DNA of 64,000 nucleotides from Carettochelys insculpta (lineage: Eukaryota; Chordata; Testudines; Carettochelyidae): NCBI RefSeq assembly GCF_033958435.1, contig NC_134158.1, positions 5,537,837 through 5,601,836 on the forward strand. The letters are read 5' to 3'. Within the stretch, counting starts at the first letter, position 1; every line of letters begins with the position of its first letter. Made by a program: the position numbers and the translations under genes. Below, piece after piece: positions 1-11,364 of this stretch. The notes below the pieces were generated by a model. The model was not told where the DNA came from, searched no databases, and was given only the letters and a program-made list of their open reading frames with translations.

Positions 1-904
1 AGGAAGCACCAACTTAGCTGGGCCAACATCCCAGCCTTGTTTCCAAGGGGTGACCAACAGCTGGGGGGAAGGGGGACAAGCGGGAGCAGAGCGCATGAGA
101 GAGGGGACTTGCATTTTGCTCAGGGTTAATCCACCCTTGGGACTGCCCTGCAGTGCACTGTAAGAACAACAAGTCCTGGGGCACCTCAGAGACTAACATT
201 TTGGAGCATAAGCTCTCGTGGGCAAAGTCCCGCTTCATCCCAGAGTGCGCCAGCCTTTCTAGGTGGCAATGCGCCCACTGCTCGCCTTTTCCCTCTCACT
301 CTACAGGCTCGTCTTCTATTGGCCCAGCCTGCTACTGCTGACTGAGGACTGTTTCTCACTGCCTCTCTCCTTCTTTAGAGTTGCCCACTGCTCACCTTGT
401 AATGATCTGCAGCGCTAAGGGTCTGTCCTGATCGCTTCCTGGAACGTCTGGTGACAGTCTCGCATACATACAGCATCCATTCTCACTCACACAACAAGGA
501 GCTTTCATTAGCACAGCTACAATCAGCACTGAGACTGAACAGCAAGTTAATTTCAAAACCATCACACTGAATTCAATGTCAGATACAGGTGAACATTACA
601 CAGAACTGAAAGAGTTTTAGACTACAGGGGTGCAGCTTGCTTGCTTTTAGGCCCTTTTAGGCCCCATGGAAAAACTGCCAACTGTCTTCAGTTGCGTCTC
701 CTCTTAGTCTTAAACCTGCACAATCAAAAAGTTTCAATCTGTTCCTATTGGTTAACCAAACCAGGTCTGACCAGGGGGGCTGGAACAATTTTTCTCATGG
801 GAGTGCTGATGAAGGGGAGTTGCAGCCCTCTGCTTTCACCAGCCCTGGAGGCCTGCTGACCTAGAGCAGACCTGCCTCTCACAAACACTTGGATTCTTTT
901 CTCT
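1..904. other. Unassigned intergenic sequence
   Basis: I see no convincing exon, RNA gene or repeat with definable ends here. Short open frames exist on both strands but lack splice sites or family resemblance. Diverged repeats cannot be excluded by eye. Confidence 0.4.
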
Positions 905-1133
905 GCAAAAAAAAGGGCAGTCTCTTAGCATTTTAAAGGCTAACAAAATAATTTATTAAGGGGTGAGCTTTTCTGGAATAGACCTACATCTTCAGACCAT
1001 AAGACTCAATATTTAAGGCACAGACAACCAAAACTAGTCATCAAGGTTGACAAATCAGAAAAATCGGAATCAAAGTGGGCACATCAGAAGAGCGGTAGGA
1101 AGGGGAGAAATCAAGAGTCACATCAAACAAAGT
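905..1133 (-). mobile_element. Penelope-like element 3' tail, old fragment
   Basis: Read on the - strand, this resembles the tail that follows the GIY-YIG reading frame at 1470-2236: the same order of TTTATTA, GTGAGCTTT, CTTCAGACCATA and AATATTTAAGGCACAGA blocks, but more diverged. It ends at the start of a DNA-transposon fragment at 1134. Assignment to a PLE rests on its likeness to the neighbouring copy. Confidence 0.5.
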
Positions 1134-1440
1134 GGCTATGTCTACACTAGCCCAAAACGTCAAAACGTCCATGCAAATAGCCATTTTGAAGATTACGAAT
1201 GAGACTCTCTTTAGAATGCGGGGGGCGGGGTGGGGGGCAGCACTTGGAAATTGCAGCGGCTCACGCTGCGCAGCTGGTCCAGATGTGGAAATCCCCTTCT
1301 TTTAATTTGCTGATAGGAATAAGGGGATTTCGAAGTTGCCGGGGTTCTTTTGAAAAGGACCCCCACCTAAACCAGCGCTGCAATTCCAAAGTGCCCCAGC
1401 CACGCACTTGCTAATGAGGTGCTAAATATGCATTTGACTG
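1134..1440 (+). mobile_element. Non-autonomous DNA transposon (MITE), 5' part
   Basis: It begins GGCTATGTCTACACTAGCCC, which mirrors the right end of the element at 3949-4242 (inverse complement GGGCCGTGTCTACACTAGCC). Both share internal blocks: GGAATAAGGGGATTTCGAAGT, a GGTCCTTTTGAAAAGGA-type palindrome and CTAATGAG(G)TGCTAAATATGCATTT. The right terminus is missing and a Penelope-like tail follows. The class is probably PIF/Harbinger-like from the C-T-A-C-A-C end, but no target duplication is visible. Confidence 0.55.
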
Positions 1441-1459
1441 CTTTTACAGATGTTAAAGA

Positions 1460-2236
1460 GCAAAACAAAAAGCAGTCAAGTAGCACTTTAAAGACTAGCA
1501 AAATGGTTTATTAGGTGAGCTTTCCTGGGACAGACCCACTTCTTCAGACCATAGCCAGACCAGAACAGACTCAAGATTTAAGGCACAGAGAACCAAAACG
1601 GTAAGCAAGGAGGACAAATCGGAAAAAGATAATCAAGGGGAGCAAATCAGAGAGCGGCGGGGTGGGGGGGGAAGGTCAAGAATTAGATTGAGCCAAGTAT
1701 GCAGACAAGCCGCTATAGTGACTCAGAAAGTTCCCATCATGATTTAAACCATGTGTTAATGTGCCGAATTCGAAGAGAAAAGCCAGATCAGATGTTTCTC
1801 TTTCCAAAACGGAGCAAGAATTGCTTTTCTGCAACACACATCCCTTGAGGTCATCGACAGAATGCCCCATTCCATGAAAATGTTGACTAACTGGTTTGTG
1901 GATCTGGAGCCTTTTGATGTCTGTTTTGGACCCGTTGACCCTTTGTCTGAGGGAGTTAGAAGTCCGTCCAATATGCGAAGCACCTGGGCACTGTTGGCAC
2001 GTGAGGGCATATATGATGTTAGTAGAGGAGCATGACAAAGTGCCCGTGATTCTGTGAGTAACCTGACTAGGTCCAGTAATGCTATTTCCAGAGGAGAGAT
2101 GTGGAGAAAGCGAGCAGCGGGCTTTGTTGCAGGGAAAGGTTCCAGGACTGCTATTCCTGGGCTTATAGACTGTGGTTGTTAGCGAGAAACCTCGTAAGGT
2201 TGGGAGATTGTCTGAAACAGAAAACAGGCATGTCAC
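1460..2236 (-). mobile_element. Penelope-like element, GIY-YIG endonuclease end
   Basis: A - strand reading frame (2236 down to 1676) carries a Cys-rich stretch followed by an IIYALTC...SHIGRT segment and SLRQRVNG. This is the layout of the GIY-YIG endonuclease at the C terminus of Penelope-like retroelements. The catalytic Tyr of the usual YIG is replaced (SHIG), so the copy is probably dead. The AT-rich 3' tail (1460-1675 on + coordinates) with a CACCTAATAAACCATTTTGC block belongs to the same element. The reverse transcriptase is absent here, but a fragment of what looks like the same family lies at 54836-55510. Confidence 0.7.
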
Positions 2237-2480
2237 CCAGGAGCTTCTTCATTATTCAAAATGTTAAACATGTATTTCAGCGCTTCCTGAGTAATTTTTA
2301 AAGTAGCCATTTCTACAGTAACTTCAACGATCACAGCAAAGAAGAACACAACCTGTAAACAAAACTGCAAAAGATTCTTGGAACAAGTTTGCATATTAAC
2401 AACGCTGGTTTTGGGTCAAAAAACAAGACCTTCACGCTCCAAGTCTATTTTTTCACCAAACTCATTTCCCTCAAAAGGGA

Positions 2481-2670
2481 AGTGCACCGCTCCTGGAAAC
2501 ACTGCAATACCAGATCGATGCATGGAATGGATGGAGCAAGCCCCTATTCCATCTCCCTCTTCCAAAAACTTATTTAATATAGAGTTCTCAGAGAGAGAAC
2601 ATATCAGATATTAAACTGATAAGAACAGATACTACACTTGATCTAAGCCCACAAAAGGCCGAGAAGCGAT
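2481..2670 (-). ncRNA. RNU2: U2 spliceosomal snRNA-like gene or pseudogene
   Basis: The - strand from 2670 begins ATCGCTTCTCGGCCTTTTG, the conserved U2 5' end. It keeps the branch-point recognition region (GTGTAGTATCTG), TTATCAGTTTAATATCTGAT, a GTTTTTGG Sm-like site, GGGAGATGGAATAG and a CTGGTATTGCAGTG...TCCAG terminal stem, ending in GGTGCAC. Length, about 190 nt, matches U2. Differences from the vertebrate consensus include extra bases after CTTTTG and many substitutions. Stem IIb, however, stays paired (GTTCTC/GAGAAC). I see no clear proximal or distal sequence element. A retro-pseudogene is the default reading, a divergent functional copy the alternative. Confidence 0.8.
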
Positions 2671-3474
2671 ACAATTTTGGGAAAATTATACACAGCCCAC
2701 CCATCTGGACACTTTTAGACGTCATGACGACTCACCCGAATGCAACACATGTGAGCCTGGCAACAAGATTTTTACAGATCGGCAAGTACACCTACTTTCT
2801 TCATCCTGCAGCTCCGTTCTAGCTGGTCAAAGCAAAACCTCTCCCACCAGATCATTCAGCTTTAAAACGAGTTATTCCACCGGACCTGCGAGCTGCCTCT
2901 GTGGTGGTTGTTTCGCTGCCTAAGCGATCTCCTAATCTGCATGAAGCCTGTCCCCTCGCTGCAGCATGCTGACGCCATCGAGCTGTTAACCCTGGATGGA
3001 CTGCAGGACCAAAACAAAAAGCAGTCAAGTAGCACTTTAAAGACTAGCAAAATAATTTGGAAACCTTCTGTTAAGGCCACGTGCCTGCCAGAAGGGCCGG
3101 GTTCCACTTTTGTGGGCTTTTCCTGTCAAGGATACAACCAACCGGCTCGAGCCCCCACCCAGTGGCCTGGGACAATTTCACCCCCATGCTGGGTGCCTGG
3201 AAGGCCGTTCTCCCCCCTCGCAAGCACAGAGTCTGAGATAGAAATGGCTTGTTTAATGACCATAACCTACCCCAAGGTGACAGTGACAGATGCAGTATAT
3301 CTAAGCAAAGAAGAGACAAACCCCCTTTACCCAGCTACCATCCCCATATGCAGTAGAACCCAGTCTCTTGCTGGGGCTCTTGGCCCTTTACCCCATACAC
3401 ACAGTTACAGGGTGAACCTTCTGCAGTGCAGTCCCAAACCCAAAGCCCGCAGATACAGTCCCAGGGCAGTACCA
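2671..3474. other. Unassigned sequence with a short PLE tail fragment
   Basis: Positions 3010-3058 hold an AAGTAGCACTTTAAAGACTAGC block, the terminal piece of the Penelope-like tail also seen at 1480 and 44330. The rest has no recognisable feature. A 326-codon open frame crosses this block and the repeats after it, with no domain. Confidence 0.4.
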
Positions 3475-3730
3475 GCTGTCCACTTGTCTGCAGCCTCCCG
3501 CCACCCGCTGGTCTCTGTCATCTGCCGCTCCTCCTTCTGGCCGCCTGCCGGTCCGCTGCCGCTCGTATCAGCCGCCCGCCAGTTGCCACAGTCCACCACC
3601 ACTCCTGCCCGTCGCCTGCCGGTTGCTGTCCTCCGCCACTGCTCCTCCTACTGGCTACCCACCAGTTGCCATCATCCACTGCTTCTCCTACCAGCTGCCT
3701 GCCGGTCACCGTCATCCACCGCTGCCTTCA
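3475..3730 (+). repeat. Degenerate tandem repeat, about 41 bp period
   Basis: Roughly six diverged units follow the pattern CGCCTGCCGGTTGC(T)GTC...CCACTGCTCCTCCTAC. The units differ by many substitutions, so the array is old. Confidence 0.55.
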
Positions 3731-3948
3731 ACCCCATTGCTTGGGATCACCCTGAGATTTCCGCTCTGCGTGCCCTTAGATTCCACTCTGTGATTTCACC
3801 TCTGTATGGCCCCAGCAGCCACTCTGTGATTTCAGCTCTTGATATATCTAGTAGGAGATTTCAGACACATCCTAACATCCAGCTTTAGTTTTCAACAGGT
3901 GGGGAGGGTTAGTCAAGCCGTGGCACTTCAAAATTGACATGCCTCACC

Positions 3949-4242
3949 GCCGCGCGGCTCATCCCGACGGGGCTCCTCTTCGAAAGGACCCCGCCTACTT
4001 CGAAGTCACCTTATTCCTATGAGTAGATGGGAATAAGGGGACTTTGAAGTAGGTGGGGTCCTTTCGAAAAGGAGCCCTGTCAGGACGAGCCGCGCGGCAG
4101 CGAGCCGCGTCAATTTCAAAGTGCCGCGGCTGCCCTCATGCTAATGAAGCGCTGAATATGCATTTCAGCGCTTCATTAGTAAACTTCAAAATCGCCATTG
4201 GCGTGGCCATTTCAAAGTTTGGGGCTAGTGTAGACACGGCCC
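3949..4242 (+). mobile_element. Non-autonomous DNA transposon (MITE), 3' part
   Basis: The right end reads GGCTAGTGTAGACACGGCCC, the inverse of the left end of the copy at 1134. An internal imperfect palindrome surrounds GACTTTGAAGTAGGTGGGGT and its mirror image 60 bp upstream, and GCGCTGAATATGCATTTCAGCGC is a near-perfect palindrome. The left terminus is lost. Confidence 0.55.
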
Positions 4243-4902
4243 ATGTTTACAATAGACCAAATCTCATGGCTTACTTGCTACCCATTCGACTTTGCCTGAA
4301 AGGTATCACACATGCACACCTTTGCATTCTCATGCAAATGATCTCTGGGAGACACATTCCTCCCAGCCTTCAGCAGCATTGCGTTCCTGCTGCCACATTC
4401 CCTACAGAAGCAGTGCCCCCAGACTTGGGTCCTGCAGTGCACCAAAACTACCTCACCACCCATGGGCCAACCTCCTCTGCACTCCCTCTCCCAAGAAACC
4501 CTGTTGACTGCAGGGGCTGAAAGCAACAACTCTTGGTTTAAGACAGCAGCCTGGTGAATGAACGTTTAGCCTTTCCTTCACACGCTGAGCGCCCACTGCA
4601 AACACACCTTTGGAGAATCCTCTGGATTTGCAATGGATGCCGACCAGTGAGAGGAATTTACGAAACATGCAGCTGCATGGCTGTGGGACCGTGGCCAGAT
4701 TATGGTTAATCTCTGGTGCCAGGCCAGCAAAACAGTCGGGATTTTAGTACACCACCTGGGCTAACCAGGTGTGCCAGCTAAGCCTAAAGCCAGTAGCTCT
4801 GGGTGTTTACTGGACTGGTAACCAGGCCAGGGAATGGATTAAGTGGCTCAAGACCCAGGACTGTGGCTCCTGCACTACAGGTAATAAAAGGGATTGGACC
4901 AT
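4243..4902. other. Unassigned intergenic sequence
   Basis: No exon, RNA gene or repeat with clear ends was found between the MITE and the Harbinger derivative. Confidence 0.35.
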
Positions 4903-4905
4903 GTG

Positions 4906-5498
4906 GGCTGCGTCTACACGTGCAGCCAACATCGAAATAGGCGCTGCGAGGGAACGTCTACACGCCAAAGTAGCACACATCGAAATAAGGGTGCCAGGCA
5001 CAGCTGCAGACAGGGTCACAGGGCGGACTCAACAGCAAGTCGCTCCCTTAAAGGGCCCCTCCTAGACACAGTTGCACTAAACAACACAAGATCCACAGAG
5101 CCGACAACTGGTTGCAGACCCTGTGCCTGCAGCATGGATCCCCAGCTGCCGCAGAAGCAGCCAGAAGCCCTGGGCTAAGGGCTGCTGCCCACGGTGACCA
5201 TAGAGCCCCGCACGGGCTGGAGAGAGAGCGTCTCTCAACCCCCCAGCTGATGGCCGCCATGGCGGACCCCGCTATTTCGAAGTTGCGGGACGCGCAATGA
5301 CTACACGGTCCGTACTTCGACATTGAACGTCGAAGTAGGGCGCTATTCCTATCCCCTCATGGGGTTAGCGGCTTCGACGTCTCGCCGCCTAACGTCGAAG
5401 TTAACTTCGAAATAGCGCCCGGCGCGTGTAGCCATGATGGGCGCTATTTCGAAGTTAGTGCCGCTACTTCGAAGTAGCGTGCACATGTAGACACGGCT
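4906..5498 (+). mobile_element. Harbinger deletion derivative, copy 1
   Basis: Ends are GGCTGCGTCTACACGTG and CACATGTAGACACGGCT, flanked by GTG on both sides (4903-4905 and 5499-5501), a 3-bp target duplication typical of PIF/Harbinger. The left internal part matches 46850-47095 of the full-length element, up to the ATGGA(T/C)CCCCAGC start of its transposase. The right part matches 51140-51429. The coding middle is deleted. It carries no gene and would depend on transposase in trans. Confidence 0.8.
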
Positions 5499-5501
5499 GT
5501 G

Positions 5502-6339
5502 GTGTCCAGGTAAGTGTGTAGGTGGGTGAAAGCCACGACGGGGCTCTCTATCAGCCTCCAACAGGGGAAATGATTCTGGCCTCTAAGCAAGGAACATGCC
5601 CTGTCCATTTCTTCTCAACGTTTGACTTTAAATGAAGTGAAGTGGGTGGTTGTCACTGGCAGTTTTATTGTCCCAGCGACCCAAGGCCAAGTGACCTGGG
5701 AAGAGGTTCATGTTTGAGTGCACACGCTCTTCTCAGAGCTGGTCTGCGCTTCCAAAGCTGCAGCTGTACTACTGCAGGACCTCAGTGAAGATGCTCCTCG
5801 CTCTGAGGGGAGGCCTCCTCCCTGCAGTGGAAGCAACAGGAGAAATGCCGGCAGGGCTGCTCGAAGGCTGAAAGCTGCCCGCTGTCCCCAAGGGCCGTCC
5901 CTAGCAGTTCTGGTGCCCTGTGCAGCCAGAGCACCTGCATCCTCCTGGGGCAGAGGTCGGCAGCCTGCGGCTCTGGAGCTGCAGGCGGCTCTTGAAGGAG
6001 CCACTCGCAGCTCTGGGTGCTGCTGCCGCTGGCTCCACTTGCGGCTCTGGAGGCCACTGCTGCGAAACCAACACCCACAGTGAAAGCGGCCTGTAGTTGT
6101 GGTATGTAAGTGGCAGCAGCCTCCGGAGCCACAAGCGTCAGCAGCAGGCGCAGGGAGCCCGGGGGGAGGCAGCCGGCAGGGCAAGGAGCCGCCCATGCGC
6201 TGCATGAGAGGAACGCTAAGGCTGCAGGAGAACTGAGGGGAAGGGGTGGCTGAGCCTGCCCTGCCAGAGTCAAGCGGAGGAGGAGGCGGTGGTCAGGAAC
6301 CAGCAGTGCACAGAGCTTCTTGTCTCAGGCTGGTAAATT
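5502..6339. other. Unassigned CTG/CAG-rich sequence
   Basis: The stretch is rich in CTGCAG, GCAGCC and GGCTCTGG words. Positions 5950-6000 (GAGGTCGGCAGCCTGCGGCTCTGG) resemble the end of a hAT-type repeat (compare 44700 and 45300) but no element ends could be set. Long frames on both strands reflect base composition. Confidence 0.35.
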
Positions 6340-9175
6340 CTGGAGATGGGGGTGGGTTTGGGGCTGAGAGGGGCTCAGCCTGGGGCTGGGGGTGGGTTTG
6401 GGGCTGAGAGGGGCTAAGCCTGGGGCTGGGGGTGGGTTTGGGGCTGAGAGGGGCTAAGCCTGGGGCTGGGGGTGGGTTTGGGGCTGAGAGGGGCTAAGCC
6501 TGGGACTGGGGGTGGGTTTGGGGCTGAGAGGGGCTGAGCCTGGGGCTGGGGGCTGGGTTTGGGGCTGAGCCTGGGGCTGGGGGTGGGTTTGGGTCTGAGA
6601 GGGGCTCAGCCTGGGGCTGGGGTGGGTTTGGGGCTGAGAGGGGCTAAGCCTGGGGCTGGGGGGGTTTGGGGCTGAGAGGGGCTAAGCCTGGGGCTGGGGG
6701 TGGGTTTGGGGCTGAGAGGGGCTCAGCCTGGGGCTGGGGGCTGGGTTTGGGTCTGGGAGGGGCTCAGCCTGGGGCTGGGGGTGGGTTTGGGTCTGAGAGG
6801 GGCTCAGCCTGGGGCTGGGGGTGGGTTTGGGGCTGAGAGGAGCTAAGCCTGGGGCTGGGGGGGTTTGGGGCTGAGAGGGGCTAAGCCTGGGGCTGGGGTG
6901 GGTTTGGGGCTGAGAGGGGCTCAGCCTGGGGCTGGGGGTGGGTTTGGGGCTGAGAGGGGCTAAGCCTGGAGTTGGGGGGTGGGTTTGGGGCTGAGAGGGG
7001 CTAAGCCTGGGGCTGGGGGCTGGGTTTGGGGTGAGAGGGGCTAAGCCTGGGGCTGGGGGTGGGTTTGGGGCTGAGAGGGGCTAAGCCTGGGGCTGGGGGC
7101 TGGGTTTGGGGCTGAGAGGGGCTAAGCCTGGGGCTGGGGGTGGGTTTGGGGCTGAGAGGGGCTAAGCCTGGGGCTGGGGGTGGGTTTGGGGCTGAGAGGG
7201 GCTAAGCCTGGGGCTGGGGGCTGGGTTTGGGGCTGAGAGGGGCTAAGCCTGGGGCTGGGGGTGGGTTTGGGGCTGCGAGGGGCTAAGCCTGGTGCTGGGG
7301 GTGGGTTTGGGGCTGAGAGGGGCTCAGCCTGGGGCTGGGGGTGGGTTTGGGGCTGAGAGGGGCTAAGCCTGGGGCTGGGGGTGGGTTTGGGGCTGAGAGG
7401 GGCTAAGCCTGGGGCTGGGGGTGGGTTTGGGGCTGAGAGCGGCTAAGCCTGGGGCTGGGGGTGGGTTTGGGGCTGAGAGGGGCTAAGCCTGGGACTGGGG
7501 GTGGGTTTGGGGCTGAGAGGGGCTGAGCCTGGGGCTGGGGGCTGGGTTTGGGGCTGAGCCTGGGGCTGGGGGTGGGTTTGGGTCTGAGAGGGGCTCAGCC
7601 TGGGGCTGGGGTGGGTTTGGGGCTGAGAGGGGCTAAGCCTGGGGCTGGGGGGGTTTGGGGCTGAGAGGGGCTAAGCCTGGGACTGGGGGTGGGTTTGGGG
7701 CTGAGAGGGGCTGAGCCTGGGGCTGGGGGCTGGGTTTGGGGCTGAGCCTGGGGCTGGGGGTGGGTTTGGGTCTGAGAGGGGCTCAGCCTGGGGCTGGGGT
7801 GGGTTTGGGGCTGAGAGGGGCTAAGCCTGGGGCTGGGGGGGTTTGGGGCTGAGAGGGGCTAAGCCTGGGGCTGGGGGTGGGTTTGGGGCTGAGAGGGGCT
7901 CAGCCTGGGGCTGGGGGCTGGGTTTGGGTCTGGGAGGGGCTCAGCCTGGGGCTGGGGGTGGGTTTGGGTCTGAGAGGGGCTCAGCCTGGGGCTGGGGGTG
8001 GGTTTGGGGCTGAGAGGGGCTAAGCCTGGGGCTGGGGGGGTTTGGGGCTGAGAGGGGCTAAGCCTGGGGCTGGGGGTGGGTTTGGGGCTGAGAGGGGCTA
8101 AGCCTGGAGTTGGGGGGTGGGTTTGGGGCTGAGAGGGGCTAAGCCTGGGGCTGGGGGCTGGGTTTGGGGCTGAGAGGGGCTAAGCCTGGGGCTGGGGGTG
8201 GGTTTGGGGCTGAGAGGGGCTAAGCCTGGGGCTGGGGGCTGGGTTTGGGGCTGAGAGGGGCTAAGCCTGGGGCTGGGGGTGGGTTTGGGGCTGAGAGGGG
8301 CTGAGCCTGGGGCTGGGGGCTGGGTTTGAGTCTGGGAGGGGCTCAGCCTGGGGCTGGGGGCTGGGTTTGGGGCTGCGAGGGGCTCAGCCTGGGGCTGGGG
8401 GTGGGTTTGGGGCTGCGAGGGGCTAAGCCTGGGGCTGGGGTGGGTTTGGGGCTGCGAGGGGCTAAGCCTGGGGCTGGGGTGGGTTTGGGGCTGCGAGGGG
8501 CTCAGCCTGGGGCTGGGGGTGGGTTTGGGGCTGGGAGGGGCTAAGCCTGGGGCTGGGGTGGGTTTGGGGCTGCGAGGGTTTGGGGCTGCGAGGGGCTCAG
8601 CCTGGGGCTGGGGGTGGGTTTGGGGCTGCGAGGGGCTAAGCCTGGGGCTGGGGTGGGTTTGGGGCTGCGAGGGGCTAAGCCTGGGGCTGGGGTGGGTTTG
8701 GGGCTGCGAGGGGCTCAGCCTGGGGCTGGGGGTGGGTTTGGGGCTGGGAGGGGCTAAGCCTGGGGCTGGTGGTGTTTGGGGCTGCGAGGGGCTCAGCCTG
8801 GGGCTGGGGTGGGTTTGGGGCTGCGAGGGGCTCAGCCTGGGGCTGGTGGGGTTTGGGGCTGCGAGGGGCTCAGCCTGGGGCTGGGGGTGGGTTTGGGGCT
8901 GGGAGGGGCTAAGCCTGGGGCTGGGGTGGGTTTGTGGCTGCGAGGGGCTCAGCCTGGGGCTGGTGGGGTTTGGGGCTGCGAGGGGCTCAGCCTGGGGCTG
9001 GTGGGGTTTGGGGCTGAGAGGGGCTCAGCCTGGGGCTGGGGGTGGGTTTGGGGCTGGGAGGGGCTAAGCCTGGGGCTGGTGGTGTTTGGGGCTGCGAGGG
9101 GCTCAGCCTGGGGCTGGGGGTGGGTTTGGGGCTGGGAGGGGCTCAGCCTGGGGCTGGGGGGGTTTGGGGGCAGGG
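6340..9175 (+). repeat. Minisatellite array, 40-bp unit, 2.8 kb
   Basis: About 70 units of GGGGCTGAGAGGGGCTAAGC followed by CTGGGGCTGGGGGTGGGTTT. Variants alternate TAAGC/TCAGC, GAGAG/GCGAG/GGGAG, and GGGGGT/GGGGCT. The GCGAG variant is confined to about 7270 and then 8370 onward, so the 3' part evolved separately. A higher-order block containing the truncated unit GGGCTGAGCCTGGGGCTGGG recurs near 6560, 7550 and 7740. The + strand has frequent runs of four to five Gs. The reading frames through it (GLGLRGAKPGAG type) are repeat artefacts. Confidence 0.95.
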
Positions 9176-10854
9176 GGTGAAGCTTGGGGATAGGAGGACA
9201 GAGTTGGGGGCTGAGGTGGGTAAAGCCTGGAGATGGAGGTTATGTAACTTTCTAACGGGAGCGGATCCTTGTGTGTGAAGCGGGTGAGGCGCAGTGCGGG
9301 GCGCGCTCCGCAGGACGGTCTCGTCGTACTCGCCTGCGCGGCTGCTCTCGACGGGTGGGTTCTGTAACTGAGTTTGAAAGAGCGGCTCTCACGGTTCCAG
9401 ACCCCTCTCCTGGAGGCGGAGGCTGCTGCTCTGTGGGGCTGGGCGAGCTCGTCTGCAGGGAGGGGTGAGAGCTGTGCTCAGCCCCGGGGGTCACTGGGAC
9501 AGGAGCTGCATGAGACAGGAGCAAGGCTGGGAGGCCCCAGGGCTCGGCCTGTCCCCCGCACTCACCGGCAGCAGCAGGAAGTGGCGCTACCGTGCCCCAG
9601 CCCACTCTGCTCTCCCGGCTGTGTTGCTGGGGGTGGGGCACCTTAGGGAAGGGGTGGGACGGCCCCCACCACTCACAGGCAGTGGGAAGCAGAGCAAGGT
9701 GGCTGGGAGCCGGAGCAGTAGACAAGGCTGAGGCCAATTCACTCTGCTCCCCACTGCTGCAGGTGAGTGGGGGGAGGCCTGACCCCTTGGTAGCCCCAGG
9801 CTGTGTGGCTTGGCCGAGGGGGTAGAGCTGGAGGGTGGGTGGAGCTGGGCACAGCGCGTGGGGGGGTGGGGGTGTCCCAGGCCCTGCACCTCCCTAGGGA
9901 TGGCCGTGCTGGGTGCAGCCTGTGTGTGTGGGGGCAAGAAGGGGATTGGGCCGGCAGCCAGAAGCAGTGCCAATGTGCAGCTGCTGACGCGGGAATTTGG
10001 TGCCCCAGATTGCATGGTGCCCCTCACAGCTGCTTCTTATGTGTATTGGTAGGAGTGGCCTGGCTGACGTGTCACTCCCTGACGGCAGCAGCTGAACCAC
10101 AGGGCAGCCCTGAGGCTGAGTGGTTGGGGTAGGATGGGACAGAGCAGCCCAGGCAGGGGGAGAGGAGGGGTCCCTGAATGGGTCTTTGGAGAATTATTGC
10201 AGTTGGGCCAGGCGTCAGACTCTGCACTGGATATTGCTGGGCTCCTGGGGCTGCAGGGAGAATGCCTGGCTGGTCGCACCTTGAGGGGTCATCGAGGAAA
10301 GAACCAGCGGTGACACCAGAGAGATTTTGATGGAACAAGGAGTGAGCGAAGGCTTCGAGGCTGGGCTAAAGCTGGCAAGAACAATGTCCTGTTCAGCTCA
10401 GCAAGCGTTTGGGAGCAGTTTGTGACCGGAATGCCTTTAGGGCTAGGTTCTTTGAAATGCCAACTTCAGCTTCACTTAGAGGTTAACCTTGCCGAGCTGG
10501 TATCGTTTCCACCCAGCAAACAAAGGGTTAACAGCACCCTTTCGTATGGTGAGCCTTTCATCTCGCAAGGGGAGAGCTGTTCCTGGAATACCCCTTGTTT
10601 CGCCATGATCCTGCCTGAAGTGCAGACGCTGTGACATTTTCATTACAAGCTGTGATGCAGGCACGAAGCCCTGCCCAAAATTTTAACAGGGAAATGGGCT
10701 GCCCTGACACTTCCCATCCGTACCGTCTGGGTGGCCCTCCCTGCACTACCTCCCCAGCAGGAACCTGCTGCAGAACTAACCAACCGTTTAGAGGGAGTGA
10801 GTAAAACATGACATTCAAATGGTAATTTTCTTTGTAACAATTCCTGGTTCAGTA
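9176..10854. other. Unassigned GC-rich sequence
   Basis: No domain-bearing frame or RNA was recognised. Some GT-AG-like motifs are present (for example CTGCTGCAGGTGAGTGG near 9757), but none joins frames that resemble a known protein. Confidence 0.35.
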
Positions 10855-11305
10855 ACACGCCACATGGGCTGTGTGTTACACGGCACATCAGCTGGGTTAC
10901 ACAGCACATGGGCTGTGTGTTACACGGCACATCGGCTGGGTTACATGCCACATGGGCTGTGTGTTACACGGCACATCAGCTGGGTTACACGGCACATGGG
11001 CTGTGTGTTACACGGCACATGGGCTGTGTGTTACATGGGACATCGGCTGTGTTACACGGCACATGGGCTGTGTGTTACACGGCACATGGGCTGGGTTACA
11101 CGGCACATGGGCTGTGTGTTACATGGCACATCGGCTGGGTTACACGGCACATCGGCTGTGTTACACAGTACATGGGCTGTGTGTTACATGGCACATCAGC
11201 TGTGTTACACGGTACATGGGCTGTGTGTTACACGGCACATCGGCTGGGTTACACGGCACATGGGCTGTGTTACACGGTACATGGGCTGTGTGTTACACGG
11301 CACAC
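10855..11305 (+). repeat. Tandem repeat, 21-23 bp unit
   Basis: About 20 units of the form GGCACATSGGCTGTGTGTTACAC or GGCACATCGGCTGGGTTACAC. The units differ in length (21 versus 23 bp), which keeps several + frames open. These frames are not genes. Confidence 0.9.
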
Positions 11306-11364
11306 ATGGGGAGTCGAGTCTCCTTGCTCATTTTCTCTTTCGCCCTATGAAGGCACGTGTGATG

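Noticed and set aside
2908..3888. 326-codon + strand frame
   Set aside because: It crosses a Penelope tail scrap and a degenerate tandem repeat. No domain or homologue is recognisable.
5945..6075. Possible hAT terminal sequence in CTG-rich DNA
   Set aside because: It resembles the ends at 44700/45335 but no partner end or 8-bp duplication could be found.
8326..9278. Overlapping + strand frames of 72-182 codons rich in Gly and Leu
   Set aside because: They follow the 40-bp repeat and have no domain, codon bias or splice context.
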